Assembly (NCBI GenBank): GCA_963729445.1 | Contig: CAVSNU010000003.1 | Span: 868,001 to 932,000 of the forward strand | Reading direction: 5' to 3' | From: JACCZH01 sp963729445 | Lineage (GTDB): Bacteria; Chloroflexota; Chloroflexia; Thermomicrobiales; CFX8 | DNA length: 64,000 nucleotides | Shown: positions 57,721 through 64,000 of the stretch, one piece after another | Position numbering within the stretch: position 1 is the first letter of the stretch | How the letters are laid out: every line of letters begins with the position of its first letter | The notes under the pieces: model-generated | Database searches by the model: none | What the model saw: the letters and a program-made list of their open reading frames with translations, nothing else | Told to the model about the DNA's origin: nothing | Program-made: the position numbers and the translations under genes

Positions 57721-58829
57721 TGGGCGTCTACGAAGACCTGGACCTGACCCCGGTCATCAACGCGTCGGCGACCTTGACGCGCCTGGGCGGGTCGAGGATG
57801 CCGCTCCCGGTCATTGAGGCCATGAGCGCCGCCGCGGGGTCGTTCACGGATCTCGACGAGATGCAGCGGAAGGTCGGCGAGCGTCTCGCGACGATCACCG
57901 CCAACGAAGCGGCGTACGTCTCCTCAGGCGCAGCCGCGGGTATCACCGTCGCGGTGGCAGCCTGCATCGCCGGCACAGACCCAGAACGTGTGGCGTCGTT
58001 CCCGTATCTCGAAGGCATCGACCGCACGGACGTGATCGTCTACCGCAGCCAGCGCAATGGCTACGACTACGCCGCGCGCCAGACCGGTGCGCTGCTGATC
58101 GACGTGGGACCGTCCGAGGGCGACCTGGCGACGGCCATCAACGATCGCACGGCCTGCATCCTCTGGTTTGCCGGCGCGCACTACGCAGAGGGCGCGCTGC
58201 CACTGGACGAGGTCGTCGACATCGCTCGCGCCCGGGGAGTACCGGTCATCGTGGATGCTGCCGCGCAGGTGCCACCGGTCGCCAGTCTGTGGCACTTCAC
58301 CCGCGATCTCGGCGCGGACGTTGCCATCTTTAGCGGTGGCAAAGGACTGCGCGGACCACAATCCAGCGGCCTGGTACTCGGCAGACGAGACCTGATCGAG
58401 GCTTGCCGCGTCAACGGGAACCCAAACCACAGTATCGGCCGGCCGATGAAAGTTGGCAAAGAGGAGCTGGCCGGGATTCTGGCTGCCGTCGAATGGTCAT
58501 TGGCACAAGACGAACCAGCGATCCTGGCCGGCTACGAGGAGACGGTGCAGCTCTGGATCGCAGGACTGGCCGATATTCCACAAGTGACCGCAGAGCGCGG
58601 GTATCCCAGCGAAGCTGGGCAGCCACACGGCAGGGCGATCGTCCGCTTCTCGGAGTCCTGCCCGTTGACCCGCGATGAGGTCGTCACCGCTCTCTGGGAC
58701 GGCTCACCACGCATAGCAGTCGGCACCGTCAAGGGCGATGACAACGCCATCGCCCTGAACCCGCAAACACTTGACCAAGACGAAGCGATGATCGTACTCT
58801 CGACGCTGAGACAGCTGTTGAATACATAA
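57720..58829 (+). CDS. SelA/DgaE-like PLP enzyme, copy 2
   Basis: Intact 369-residue paralog of copies 1 and 3. It has LTPVINASATLTRLGGSRMP, SSGAAAGITVAVAACIAGTDP, VIVDAAAQVPPVASL and the PLP lysine in AIFSGGKGLRGPQSSG. The C-terminal domain is shorter than in copy 3. Translation is coupled to the preceding hydrolase (TGATG). Three tandem paralogs with only moderate identity suggest that they act on related substrates or successive steps, or form a hetero-oligomer. Confidence 0.88.
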   Translation: MGVYEDLDLTPVINASATLTRLGGSRMPLPVIEAMSAAAGSFTDLDEMQRKVGERLATITANEAAYVSSGAAAGITVAVAACIAGTDPERVASFPYLEGIDRTDVIVYRSQRNGYDYAARQTGALLIDVGPSEGDLATAINDRTACILWFAGAHYAEGALPLDEVVDIARARGVPVIVDAAAQVPPVASLWHFTRDLGADVAIFSGGKGLRGPQSSGLVLGRRDLIEACRVNGNPNHSIGRPMKVGKEELAGILAAVEWSLAQDEPAILAGYEETVQLWIAGLADIPQVTAERGYPSEAGQPHGRAIVRFSESCPLTRDEVVTALWDGSPRIAVGTVKGDDNAIALNPQTLDQDEAMIVLSTLRQLLNT

Positions 58830-58841
58830 GGAAATGCCGGC

Positions 58842-60053
58842 GTGACTGCGACAAACACCATCTACCGGCGCTTCGGCGTCAAAACGGTCATCAACGCCGG
58901 GGGCCCGATGACTCGATTGAGCGGGTCGATCCTCTCGCCAGAGGTGCGGGAGGCGATGAGCGAGGCAGCGTCGGCCTGCGTCCGGGTCGAGGATCTACAG
59001 GAGGCCGCCGGCAAGCTCATCGCCGAGGTGACCGGTGCCGAGTCCGGCTACGTCACGTCGGGCGCGGCGGGAGGACTGGCTCTCAGTGCCGCTGCAGCGA
59101 TCGCCGGGCTGGACGTTGCCCGGATGGACAAGCTACCGGATACCAGCGGTATGCCAAACGAAATCATCTTGCACCGGGAGCACGTGACGGCGTACTCGCA
59201 CGCGCTCCGGCTTTCCGGTGCCAGGCTGATCGAGGTCGGCTATGTCGGCTATCCCGGCCAGGGTTGCACCTGGCCCTGGCAGATTGAGTCCGAGATTACG
59301 GAACAGACGGTGGCGATCTTCTACTCGATCGGGAACTCGCCGGGTGCGGTGAGCCTTCCCGAGGTCGCGGAGGTCGCCCATCGGCACAATCTGCCGGTAA
59401 TCGTAGACGCCGCAGCCGCCCTGCCGCCCGTCGAAAATCTACGCCGCTTCATCAGTGAAGGAGCGGACCTCGTCTGCTTTAGCGGAGGCAAGGCCATCGC
59501 CGGCCCACAGGCCTCCGGCATCCTGGCCGGCCGTGCCGACCTGATCGCGTCGGTGGCCCTCCAGCATCAGGATATGGACGTCATGCCCGCGACCTGGACA
59601 TGGCGCGACCGCTACCTGAAGGACGGCGCCTTACCCGGCCCACCGCACCACGGTCTTGGCCGGCCGCTCAAGGTCGGCAAGGAGGAGATCGTTGGTCTGA
59701 TGGTCGCAATCGAGCAGTATGTCAATCGCGACCACGCCGCCGACCAGCGTTGCTGGAAGGCGATGCTCGAGGAGATTGCCGCCGCGCTGCACGATGTGCC
59801 CGGCATCACGATCGACATGGGAGGGCGCAAGACCGGCAGCAGTGTGCCGGTCGCCGTCATCACTTTCGATGAAGCCATCACGGAACAACCGGTCGAGGCC
59901 ATCATCAACGCCCTGATCGAGGGCGATCCAGCGGTCGCCGTCAGCCAGGGGCACGTCCATCAACGGGCGATCGGTATCAACCCCATGGTCCTCCAGCCAA
60001 GCGAGCCGGCTATCGTCGCCCAGCGTCTGCGGGAGGTGTTGGGGTATTCGTAG
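58842..60053 (+). CDS. SelA/DgaE-like PLP enzyme, copy 3
   Basis: Largest of the three paralogs, 403 residues. It starts VKTVINAGGPMTRLSGSILS, has TSGAAGGLALSAAAAIAG, VIVDAAAALPPVENL and the PLP lysine in VCFSGGKAIAGPQASG. An insert of about 25 residues follows (QHQDMDVMPATWTWRDRY), and then HHGLGRPLKVGKEEIVGL. The insert matches the longer members typical of D-glucosaminate-6-phosphate ammonia-lyase-like proteins. GTG 58842 has AAGGAA upstream. It is 12 bases after copy 2. Confidence 0.88.
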   Translation: MTATNTIYRRFGVKTVINAGGPMTRLSGSILSPEVREAMSEAASACVRVEDLQEAAGKLIAEVTGAESGYVTSGAAGGLALSAAAAIAGLDVARMDKLPDTSGMPNEIILHREHVTAYSHALRLSGARLIEVGYVGYPGQGCTWPWQIESEITEQTVAIFYSIGNSPGAVSLPEVAEVAHRHNLPVIVDAAAALPPVENLRRFISEGADLVCFSGGKAIAGPQASGILAGRADLIASVALQHQDMDVMPATWTWRDRYLKDGALPGPPHHGLGRPLKVGKEEIVGLMVAIEQYVNRDHAADQRCWKAMLEEIAAALHDVPGITIDMGGRKTGSSVPVAVITFDEAITEQPVEAIINALIEGDPAVAVSQGHVHQRAIGINPMVLQPSEPAIVAQRLREVLGYS

Positions 60054-60096
60054 CGCTTCAATTGGTATGACGCCACACTAAAGGGAGAGAGCATTC

Positions 60097-60930
60097 ATGG
60101 TCAGCGATGTCGCAGTCTTCGGCAGAGGTCAACGCTCGCGGGGCGAGCGAACCGTACATTGGCACGAGATGTGGCGGCATGAGCTGTTGGACGCACTCGA
60201 ACAGCAACCGGTCGTCATCATTCCGTCCGGATCGGTCGAGCAACACGGCCCGCACTGCCCGATGGATGTCGACATCAGCCACACCCAGGCGCTGGCAGTC
60301 GAGACCGCCCTGGCAGTTGACGACTTCCCGGTCATCGTCGCCCCACCGCTCTGGATCGGGCTCACCCACTACAACATGGGCGAGGTCGGCACGATTACTC
60401 TGAGCGTCGAAACGTACATCGCCTATGTGTCCGACGTCTGCCGCTCGATTCACGCGAACGGTTTCGAGCGCATCATCCTGCTCAACGGCCACGGCGGCAA
60501 CCGCGCCATCAACCAGGTCATCAGTACCAAGCTGGCAGAGGAGGACATCTGGGTTCTGGCAATCACCTACTGGGAGATGTCCTGGGACGTGCTCAACAAC
60601 GAGGCCGATACCGATCCGGGCTTCATCGGCCACGGCGGCGAATGGGAAACCTCGCTCCAGCTCTACCTGCGCCCCGACCTGATCGACCACTCCCGCATGG
60701 TCGCCGACCCTGAGCGCCCCGGCCTGAGCGCCGAGGTCCAGCGGTTCGCCAGCTTCCCGGAACGGCGCAAGGAACGCGAGCACGGGGTCCATGGCAACCC
60801 GATGACCGCCTCTGCCGCAAAGGGCGAGCGGCTCTTCAATCACAGCAAGGCGCAACTCATCGATGTCTGCCGCCAGCTCCACGAGCTGCCGGTACGGGGC
60901 TACTGTGAGTTCGGGAGTCACTGTCCATAG
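60097..60930 (+). CDS. creatininase family amidohydrolase
   Basis: Metal-dependent hydrolase of 277 residues with IPSGSVEQHGPHCPMDVD, LLNGHGGNRAINQ and GHGGEWETSLQL, which carry the metal ligands (Glu, His, Asp, His, Glu) of creatinine amidohydrolase-type enzymes. The family also includes formamide hydrolases and peptide-bond cleaving maturases, so creatinine is not implied. ATG 60097 has AGGGAGAG just upstream. As the last gene of the catabolic locus it probably opens an amide or lactam in the pathway. Confidence 0.9.
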   Translation: MVSDVAVFGRGQRSRGERTVHWHEMWRHELLDALEQQPVVIIPSGSVEQHGPHCPMDVDISHTQALAVETALAVDDFPVIVAPPLWIGLTHYNMGEVGTITLSVETYIAYVSDVCRSIHANGFERIILLNGHGGNRAINQVISTKLAEEDIWVLAITYWEMSWDVLNNEADTDPGFIGHGGEWETSLQLYLRPDLIDHSRMVADPERPGLSAEVQRFASFPERRKEREHGVHGNPMTASAAKGERLFNHSKAQLIDVCRQLHELPVRGYCEFGSHCP

Positions 60931-60988
60931 CACCCTCTGGTCGGTCGTAGGACCGTCAGAGCGGCATCCTGGCCTGAAGCTGACACCG

Positions 60989-61018
60989 TTGCCTCATCCT
61001 CCTCATCCCACCTATACT
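60989..61018 (+). promoter_or_regulatory. candidate promoter for pheA
   Basis: TTGCCT at 60989-60994, an 18-base spacer and TATACT at 61013-61018, about 40 bases before the pheA ATG. Confidence 0.5.
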
Positions 61019-61057
61019 CGCAGCACAACGCTATGGAGCGAGGAGGAGATTACATCG

Positions 61058-61909
61058 ATGCGCATCGCCTATTTAGGCCCAGCGGGAACATTCAGCCAGG
61101 AAGCCGCGCAACTGTGTGCCGGGCCCGACGACGAGCTTATTCCGTTCGCCAGCTTTCCGGCGCTCGTCTCGGCAGTCGAGACCTCGGTCGCTCAGGTGGC
61201 GGTATTGCCGATTGAAAACTCGCTCGAGGGCTCGGTCAGCACCACCCTGGACCTGCTGATCCACGAGACAAAACTCCAGATCGCCCGCGAAGTCGTCGTC
61301 CCGGTACACCACGCACTCATCGGCGTGCCGGGGGCGGACATCACCAAAGTCACCACCATCCTGAGCCACCCGCAGGCGCTTGCACAGTGCAGGCGTTTCA
61401 CTAGCCGGGTGCTCCCAAACGCGCACGAGAGCGCCGCATTGAGCACGGCCGGCGCGGTTGAAGAGGTGGTCTTCAACAAGAACCCGACCGTCGTCGCGAT
61501 CGGCACCGAGCGCGCGGCAGCGCTCTACGGCGGCGAGGTCCTGGCGCGCGATATCGAGGACAATCACGCGAATGTCACCCGCTTCGTCGCCCTCGCCCAT
61601 CGCGACCACGACCGCACCGGCAGTGACAAAACGTCGCTCTGCGTCAGCGTCCGCGCCAACGTGCCCGGCTCGCTGCACGCGGTGCTCGACGAGCTAGCGG
61701 CCGACAATATTCAGATGACGAAACTGGAGAGCCGCCCCGCCAAGGGCGTGCTCGGAGAGTATTTCTTCCTGATCGACATTGAGGGCCACCGGACGGACGA
61801 CACCATCGCGCACGCGCTCGAGCGCATGCGGGCCAAGACCGACGTCTTCCGCGTCCTCGGCTCCTACCCCCGTTTCTTGCGCCCGGAAGAGGACCCTGGA
61901 GTCTCCTAG
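61058..61909 (+). CDS. pheA: prephenate dehydratase
   Basis: Forms phenylpyruvate in phenylalanine synthesis. The 283-residue protein has the dehydratase domain (AYLGPAGTFSQEAA, VLPIENSLEGSVSTTLDLL, with TRF in HANVTRFVAL) and a C-terminal ACT regulatory domain with GSLHAVLDELAADNIQMTKLESRP. It has no chorismate mutase domain. ATG 61058 follows GGAGGAGAT. It should be inhibited by phenylalanine through the ACT domain. Confidence 0.96.
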   Translation: MRIAYLGPAGTFSQEAAQLCAGPDDELIPFASFPALVSAVETSVAQVAVLPIENSLEGSVSTTLDLLIHETKLQIAREVVVPVHHALIGVPGADITKVTTILSHPQALAQCRRFTSRVLPNAHESAALSTAGAVEEVVFNKNPTVVAIGTERAAALYGGEVLARDIEDNHANVTRFVALAHRDHDRTGSDKTSLCVSVRANVPGSLHAVLDELAADNIQMTKLESRPAKGVLGEYFFLIDIEGHRTDDTIAHALERMRAKTDVFRVLGSYPRFLRPEEDPGVS

Positions 61910-61946
61910 AGCAGGGTATGCCCAGCCGGTCTGTGCGCCCGAATAT

Positions 61947-61980
61947 CCAGGGAGGGGACGAACGTCTCCCTGGCCGGTTG
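61947..61980 (+). terminator. hairpin after pheA
   Basis: Perfect eight-base stem CCAGGGAG/CTCCCTGG with an 11-base loop, then CCGGTTGTTGTTG. The T content after the stem is modest. Confidence 0.5.
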
Positions 61981-62085
61981 TTGTTGCCACCGGTCAAAAC
62001 GGTTGTCGTTCCCGCGCGGGTCCGGCGGGTCGAGGCTGTCAGAGTACACTAGGGTTGTGGAAACGATTGTAGTGGAGGAAGTATC

Positions 62086-62898
62086 GTGCCCGACATCCCG
62101 GTTCTCATTGATACTCGCTTGACCGCCAGCAGATACTTCTACCCGTTTCAGGCGGGCTGGATTGAGGCTCCGGAGGTTGAGCTTCTGCGTGACCCGCACC
62201 CAACCACGATTCGCGACCGTAACGCTGTCGCGCTGGTGGACAGCCTGGCGGCTACCCGCCTCCTGGACACGCACGTGATCGTAGCCGACCATGCCGTAGC
62301 TTCGAGACGAGCATCGTTTCTAACCGTCGTAACCCACGCTCGGCCGGACGAAGTCGATAACGTGATGGTCTCGACGCCTGGCGTCTCACTCGTCGGCCGC
62401 GGAGTTGCCGAAGCGACGCTGCCGAGGTTCTACGGCATTACAGCCACCGGCTGGAGCGACGAGCGCCTTGAAGTGGGACCGCAGACCATTCTCATTGCGG
62501 AAGAGGCCGAGGCGCTGATTCCGGTTGAGGACTCCGAGCAGTATCAGGAGGATCTCGGCCGCGCCTGGTTCCTGCTGAGCGACACGCCATTCGTCTCACA
62601 CGTCACCGTTGCGCCACGCTCGTTACTGAGCTCCGACCCGGCAGCGGTTGTCGCAGCTGTAGAGCGCCTGGAGCAGGCACGCCAGATCTCTGGTGAGCGC
62701 GCTCGCGAGCTCCGGCGCAACCTGGCCGCCGATCTGGGCATCGAACGCGAGCTCTTCACCGAAACACTGGCCGACCAGACCTACCGTCTCGATGACGACG
62801 AGCGCTCCGGGCTCCTGGGGCTCTGGAAAGTCTTGGGTATCCAGCCGCCTCGAAACATTCAGCAGGATATCGTGACGCTTGGCAACTCCTCGTCCTGA
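62086..62898 (+). CDS. MqnA-like protein (possible chorismate dehydratase or periplasmic-binding-fold protein)
   Basis: A 270-residue protein of type 2 periplasmic-binding fold. The segment EDLGRAWFLLSDTPFVSHVTVAP resembles the DLGEAWxxLTGLPFVFAVW motif of MqnA, the chorismate dehydratase of the futalosine menaquinone pathway, and PFQAGW and VALVDSLAATRL fit the N-terminal lobe. The match is partial and no other menaquinone gene is nearby, so the function is tentative. No signal peptide is present. GTG 62086 has GGAGGA upstream. It follows pheA, which also draws on chorismate. Confidence 0.5.
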   Translation: MPDIPVLIDTRLTASRYFYPFQAGWIEAPEVELLRDPHPTTIRDRNAVALVDSLAATRLLDTHVIVADHAVASRRASFLTVVTHARPDEVDNVMVSTPGVSLVGRGVAEATLPRFYGITATGWSDERLEVGPQTILIAEEAEALIPVEDSEQYQEDLGRAWFLLSDTPFVSHVTVAPRSLLSSDPAAVVAAVERLEQARQISGERARELRRNLAADLGIERELFTETLADQTYRLDDDERSGLLGLWKVLGIQPPRNIQQDIVTLGNSSS

Positions 62899-62907
62899 GG
62901 AGTTTTC
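62884..62907 (+). terminator. terminator at the end of the MqnA-like gene
   Basis: Perfect eight-base-pair stem AACTCCTC/GAGGAGTT with a GTCCT loop and TTCT tail. The stop codon is inside the hairpin. Confidence 0.7.
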
Positions 62908-63233
62908 TACAGCATCCCGGGATCTCGCGTCGGTTGTTCAGCCGCCCACTCGGCCCAATATGGGGAAGCAGTCCAATCCTGCGTAGCGGCGCAATTATGG
63001 ATTCCTCCAACTTGATCCGCTAATCCCAACGATTCCGATGGTTCGTACGGGCGCAATGAATTGCGCCCTGCCTGGCTGCTCGTCGCGTTGGAGTGGGCGC
63101 AATGAATTGCGCCCGTACGCAGGTGAAGGCGCTGTCCATTATCGGATTACCCAGGACACTTCCATTATTGCGCCGCTACGCAGACAGGGGCTGCTGCCCA
63201 CGATCGGGGCGGACAGCGACATCTCTTCTTCTG
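62899..63233. other. intergenic region filled by a palindromic repeat
   Basis: No gene is seen. Most of these 335 bases are taken by repeat copy 3 and its weaker flanking inverted repeat (roughly 62940 to 63225). Confidence 0.6.
62979..63183. repeat. palindromic interspersed repeat, copy 3 (most complete)
   Basis: Outer arms of 23 bases, CTGCGTAGCGGCGCAATTA... (62979-63001) and its complement with one mismatch (63161-63183), enclose the core 63042-63120, which has two copies of GGGCGCAATGAATTGCGCCC. The whole is an imperfect inverted repeat of about 205 bases without a coding region, like a small non-autonomous element. Confidence 0.8.
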
Positions 63234-64000
63234 CTAGCTCTTGAGCGGATCAAACTGATCCGCGGTTGGCTCTGCTCAGCAGAACCACGATTCTGTTAAC
63301 CGGGGCGGCTGTTTCGTCGGCCCTCTGCGGAGACGGGGCACGTCCCGTGTCTCGATCCCCTTGGCCGCATACGCCAGCGATTTGATTCCGGCAAACGTGT
63401 CGTGCGCTTCGGCGTCGCAGCTCGCCGCGGCCTCGACGTGTTTCGCTACCTCGCGCTGTAGCGCGTCCACGCGTGGGTCCGGATGCACCCATGCGTAGGT
63501 GTACGCGGCCTCATCGAGCCGGCCGGCCCACTCAGCAGCATCTGGGTCGTCGAGCAGGGCGGAGCCAGGCGGCACCAGCAGCCGGATGGAGAAGTGAACC
63601 GGGTCGACGTTGCCGACCAGGTCATACTCCTCGAAGAACTCAAGCAGCTCGATGTAATCGTCCAGGGTCGTCCACGGAGTGAATGGCAGCAGCGATGGGC
63701 GCATGGTGATGCCGGCCTCATCCAGCGCCGCGAGGGCGTCGATCACGTCCTGCTTGGTATGGCCCTTGTCGATCTTGCGCAGAACCAGCTCTGAGATCGA
63801 CTCCACGGCAGTGAGGACAAAGACGCAGCCGAGCTCGCGCAGCTCCGGGAGGATCTGCCGGTTCCCCAGAATATGATCGATCCGAGCCGTGAAGTCGAAC
63901 GTGACCTGTGGGAACTCTTCGTGCAACGCCCGGCAAATACGCAGGGAGTGCGTCGGACCGTTCAGAAAATCCGGATCGCCGAAGGTGATGTGGCCGGCAC
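63234..64000 (-). CDS. CUAEP-tail radical SAM protein, a selenoprotein (5' end outside window)
   Basis: C-terminal part of a radical SAM enzyme. Inside the window it reads AGHITFGDPDFLNGPTHSLR, FDFTARIDHILGN, FVLTAVESISELVLRKIDKGHT and RPSLLPFTPWTTLDDYIELL; the CxxxCxxC cluster site must lie upstream, beyond base 64000. The frame reaches RLTESWFC, then TGA at 63278-63276, and then continues AEPTADQFDPLKS to TAG at 63236-63234. The junction C-TGA-AEP matches the CUAEP tail of a known radical SAM family in which U is selenocysteine (others have CCAEP). A SECIS-like hairpin lies just after the TGA. The product is thus expected to end at 63234, not 63276. Function of the family is unknown. Confidence 0.88.
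63245..63278 (-). promoter_or_regulatory. selenocysteine UGA codon and bacterial SECIS-like hairpin
   Basis: UGA at 63278-63276. Twelve bases later a perfect eight-base-pair stem GCGGATCA/TGATCCGC (63263-63256 and 63252-63245) has the loop GUU, whose first base is G. The loop lies about 20 bases after UGA, within the distance reported for bacterial SECIS elements (about 16-37 bases). Confidence 0.8.

Noticed and set aside
54602..60053. Selenocysteine synthase (SelA) genes supporting the selenoprotein
   Set aside because: The three PLP enzymes are too short and lack the N-terminal domain of SelA; their setting is catabolic. They are SelA-like only.

Overview
The window reads as a stretch of a bacterial chromosome of roughly 60-65 % G+C, with dense, mostly operonic genes and frequent GTG/TTG starts. 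Gene content fits the Chloroflexota, most likely a Thermomicrobia-type lineage (Sphaerobacter/Nitrolancea-like). The supporting traits are Tat-dependent lipoproteins with long acidic linkers in dipeptide transporters, an hslV/hslU-like pair, a selenocysteine-containing CUAEP-tail radical SAM protein, and a recG-rsmD-coaD-yceD-rpmF-fab-accC-nusB-acpP-tatC cluster. The assignment is inferred from gene content only; there is no rRNA in the window and I recognised no tRNA.

Layout. 1-8991: housekeeping genes: a branched-chain aminotransferase (cut by the window edge), dprA, a mannose-1-phosphate guanylyltransferase, topA, hslV with an aberrant short hslU-like gene, a family 2 glycosyltransferase and a ROK kinase. 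8992-15802: a complete oligopeptide/dipeptide ABC transporter (two permeases, two ATPases, then a binding protein from its own promoter). 16046-16996: a second branched-chain aminotransferase. 17246-24000: a copper island: csoR, a copA fused to a cupredoxin domain, a small unknown gene, a copB-type ATPase and an 18-cysteine Csp-like copper store, tied together by at least six CsoR-type palindromes. 24079-26660: two PLP enzymes. 26684-33424: priA, def, gmk, rqcH, tatC. 33630-43921: a long minus-strand run of fatty-acid, ribosome, CoA and recombination genes. 44037-48365: dadA-like oxidase, rpmB, prmC, prfA, thpR.

48521-60930 is a plus-strand catabolic locus. It holds a D-aminoacylase-family amidohydrolase, an ABC importer without its own ATPases, three SelA/DgaE-like PLP enzymes, two acetylxylan-esterase-like hydrolases (one without its serine nucleophile) and a creatininase-family amidohydrolase. 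Together they suggest import and breakdown of an acylated or amide-linked amino compound; the substrate is not known. 61058-62898 carries pheA and a MqnA-like gene. At the right edge a minus-strand radical SAM gene reads through an in-frame TGA into a CUAEP tail.

Three features stand out. First, the selenocysteine codon at 63276-63278 has a SECIS-like hairpin just downstream, so ordinary gene calling cuts the protein short. Second, the hslU-like gene lacks the I-domain and appears to have lost the Walker B acid, catalytic Glu, arginine finger and sensor-2 Arg, yet keeps the C-terminal HslV-docking tail. Third, a three-copy palindromic repeat family is scattered between genes.

A caution on quality: single-base frame breaks, almost all insertions, interrupt oppF, copA (about 13), copB, prfA, a permease, a SelA-like gene and an esterase-like gene. 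Because prfA is essential and the broken frames keep intact motifs, most are probably sequence errors.
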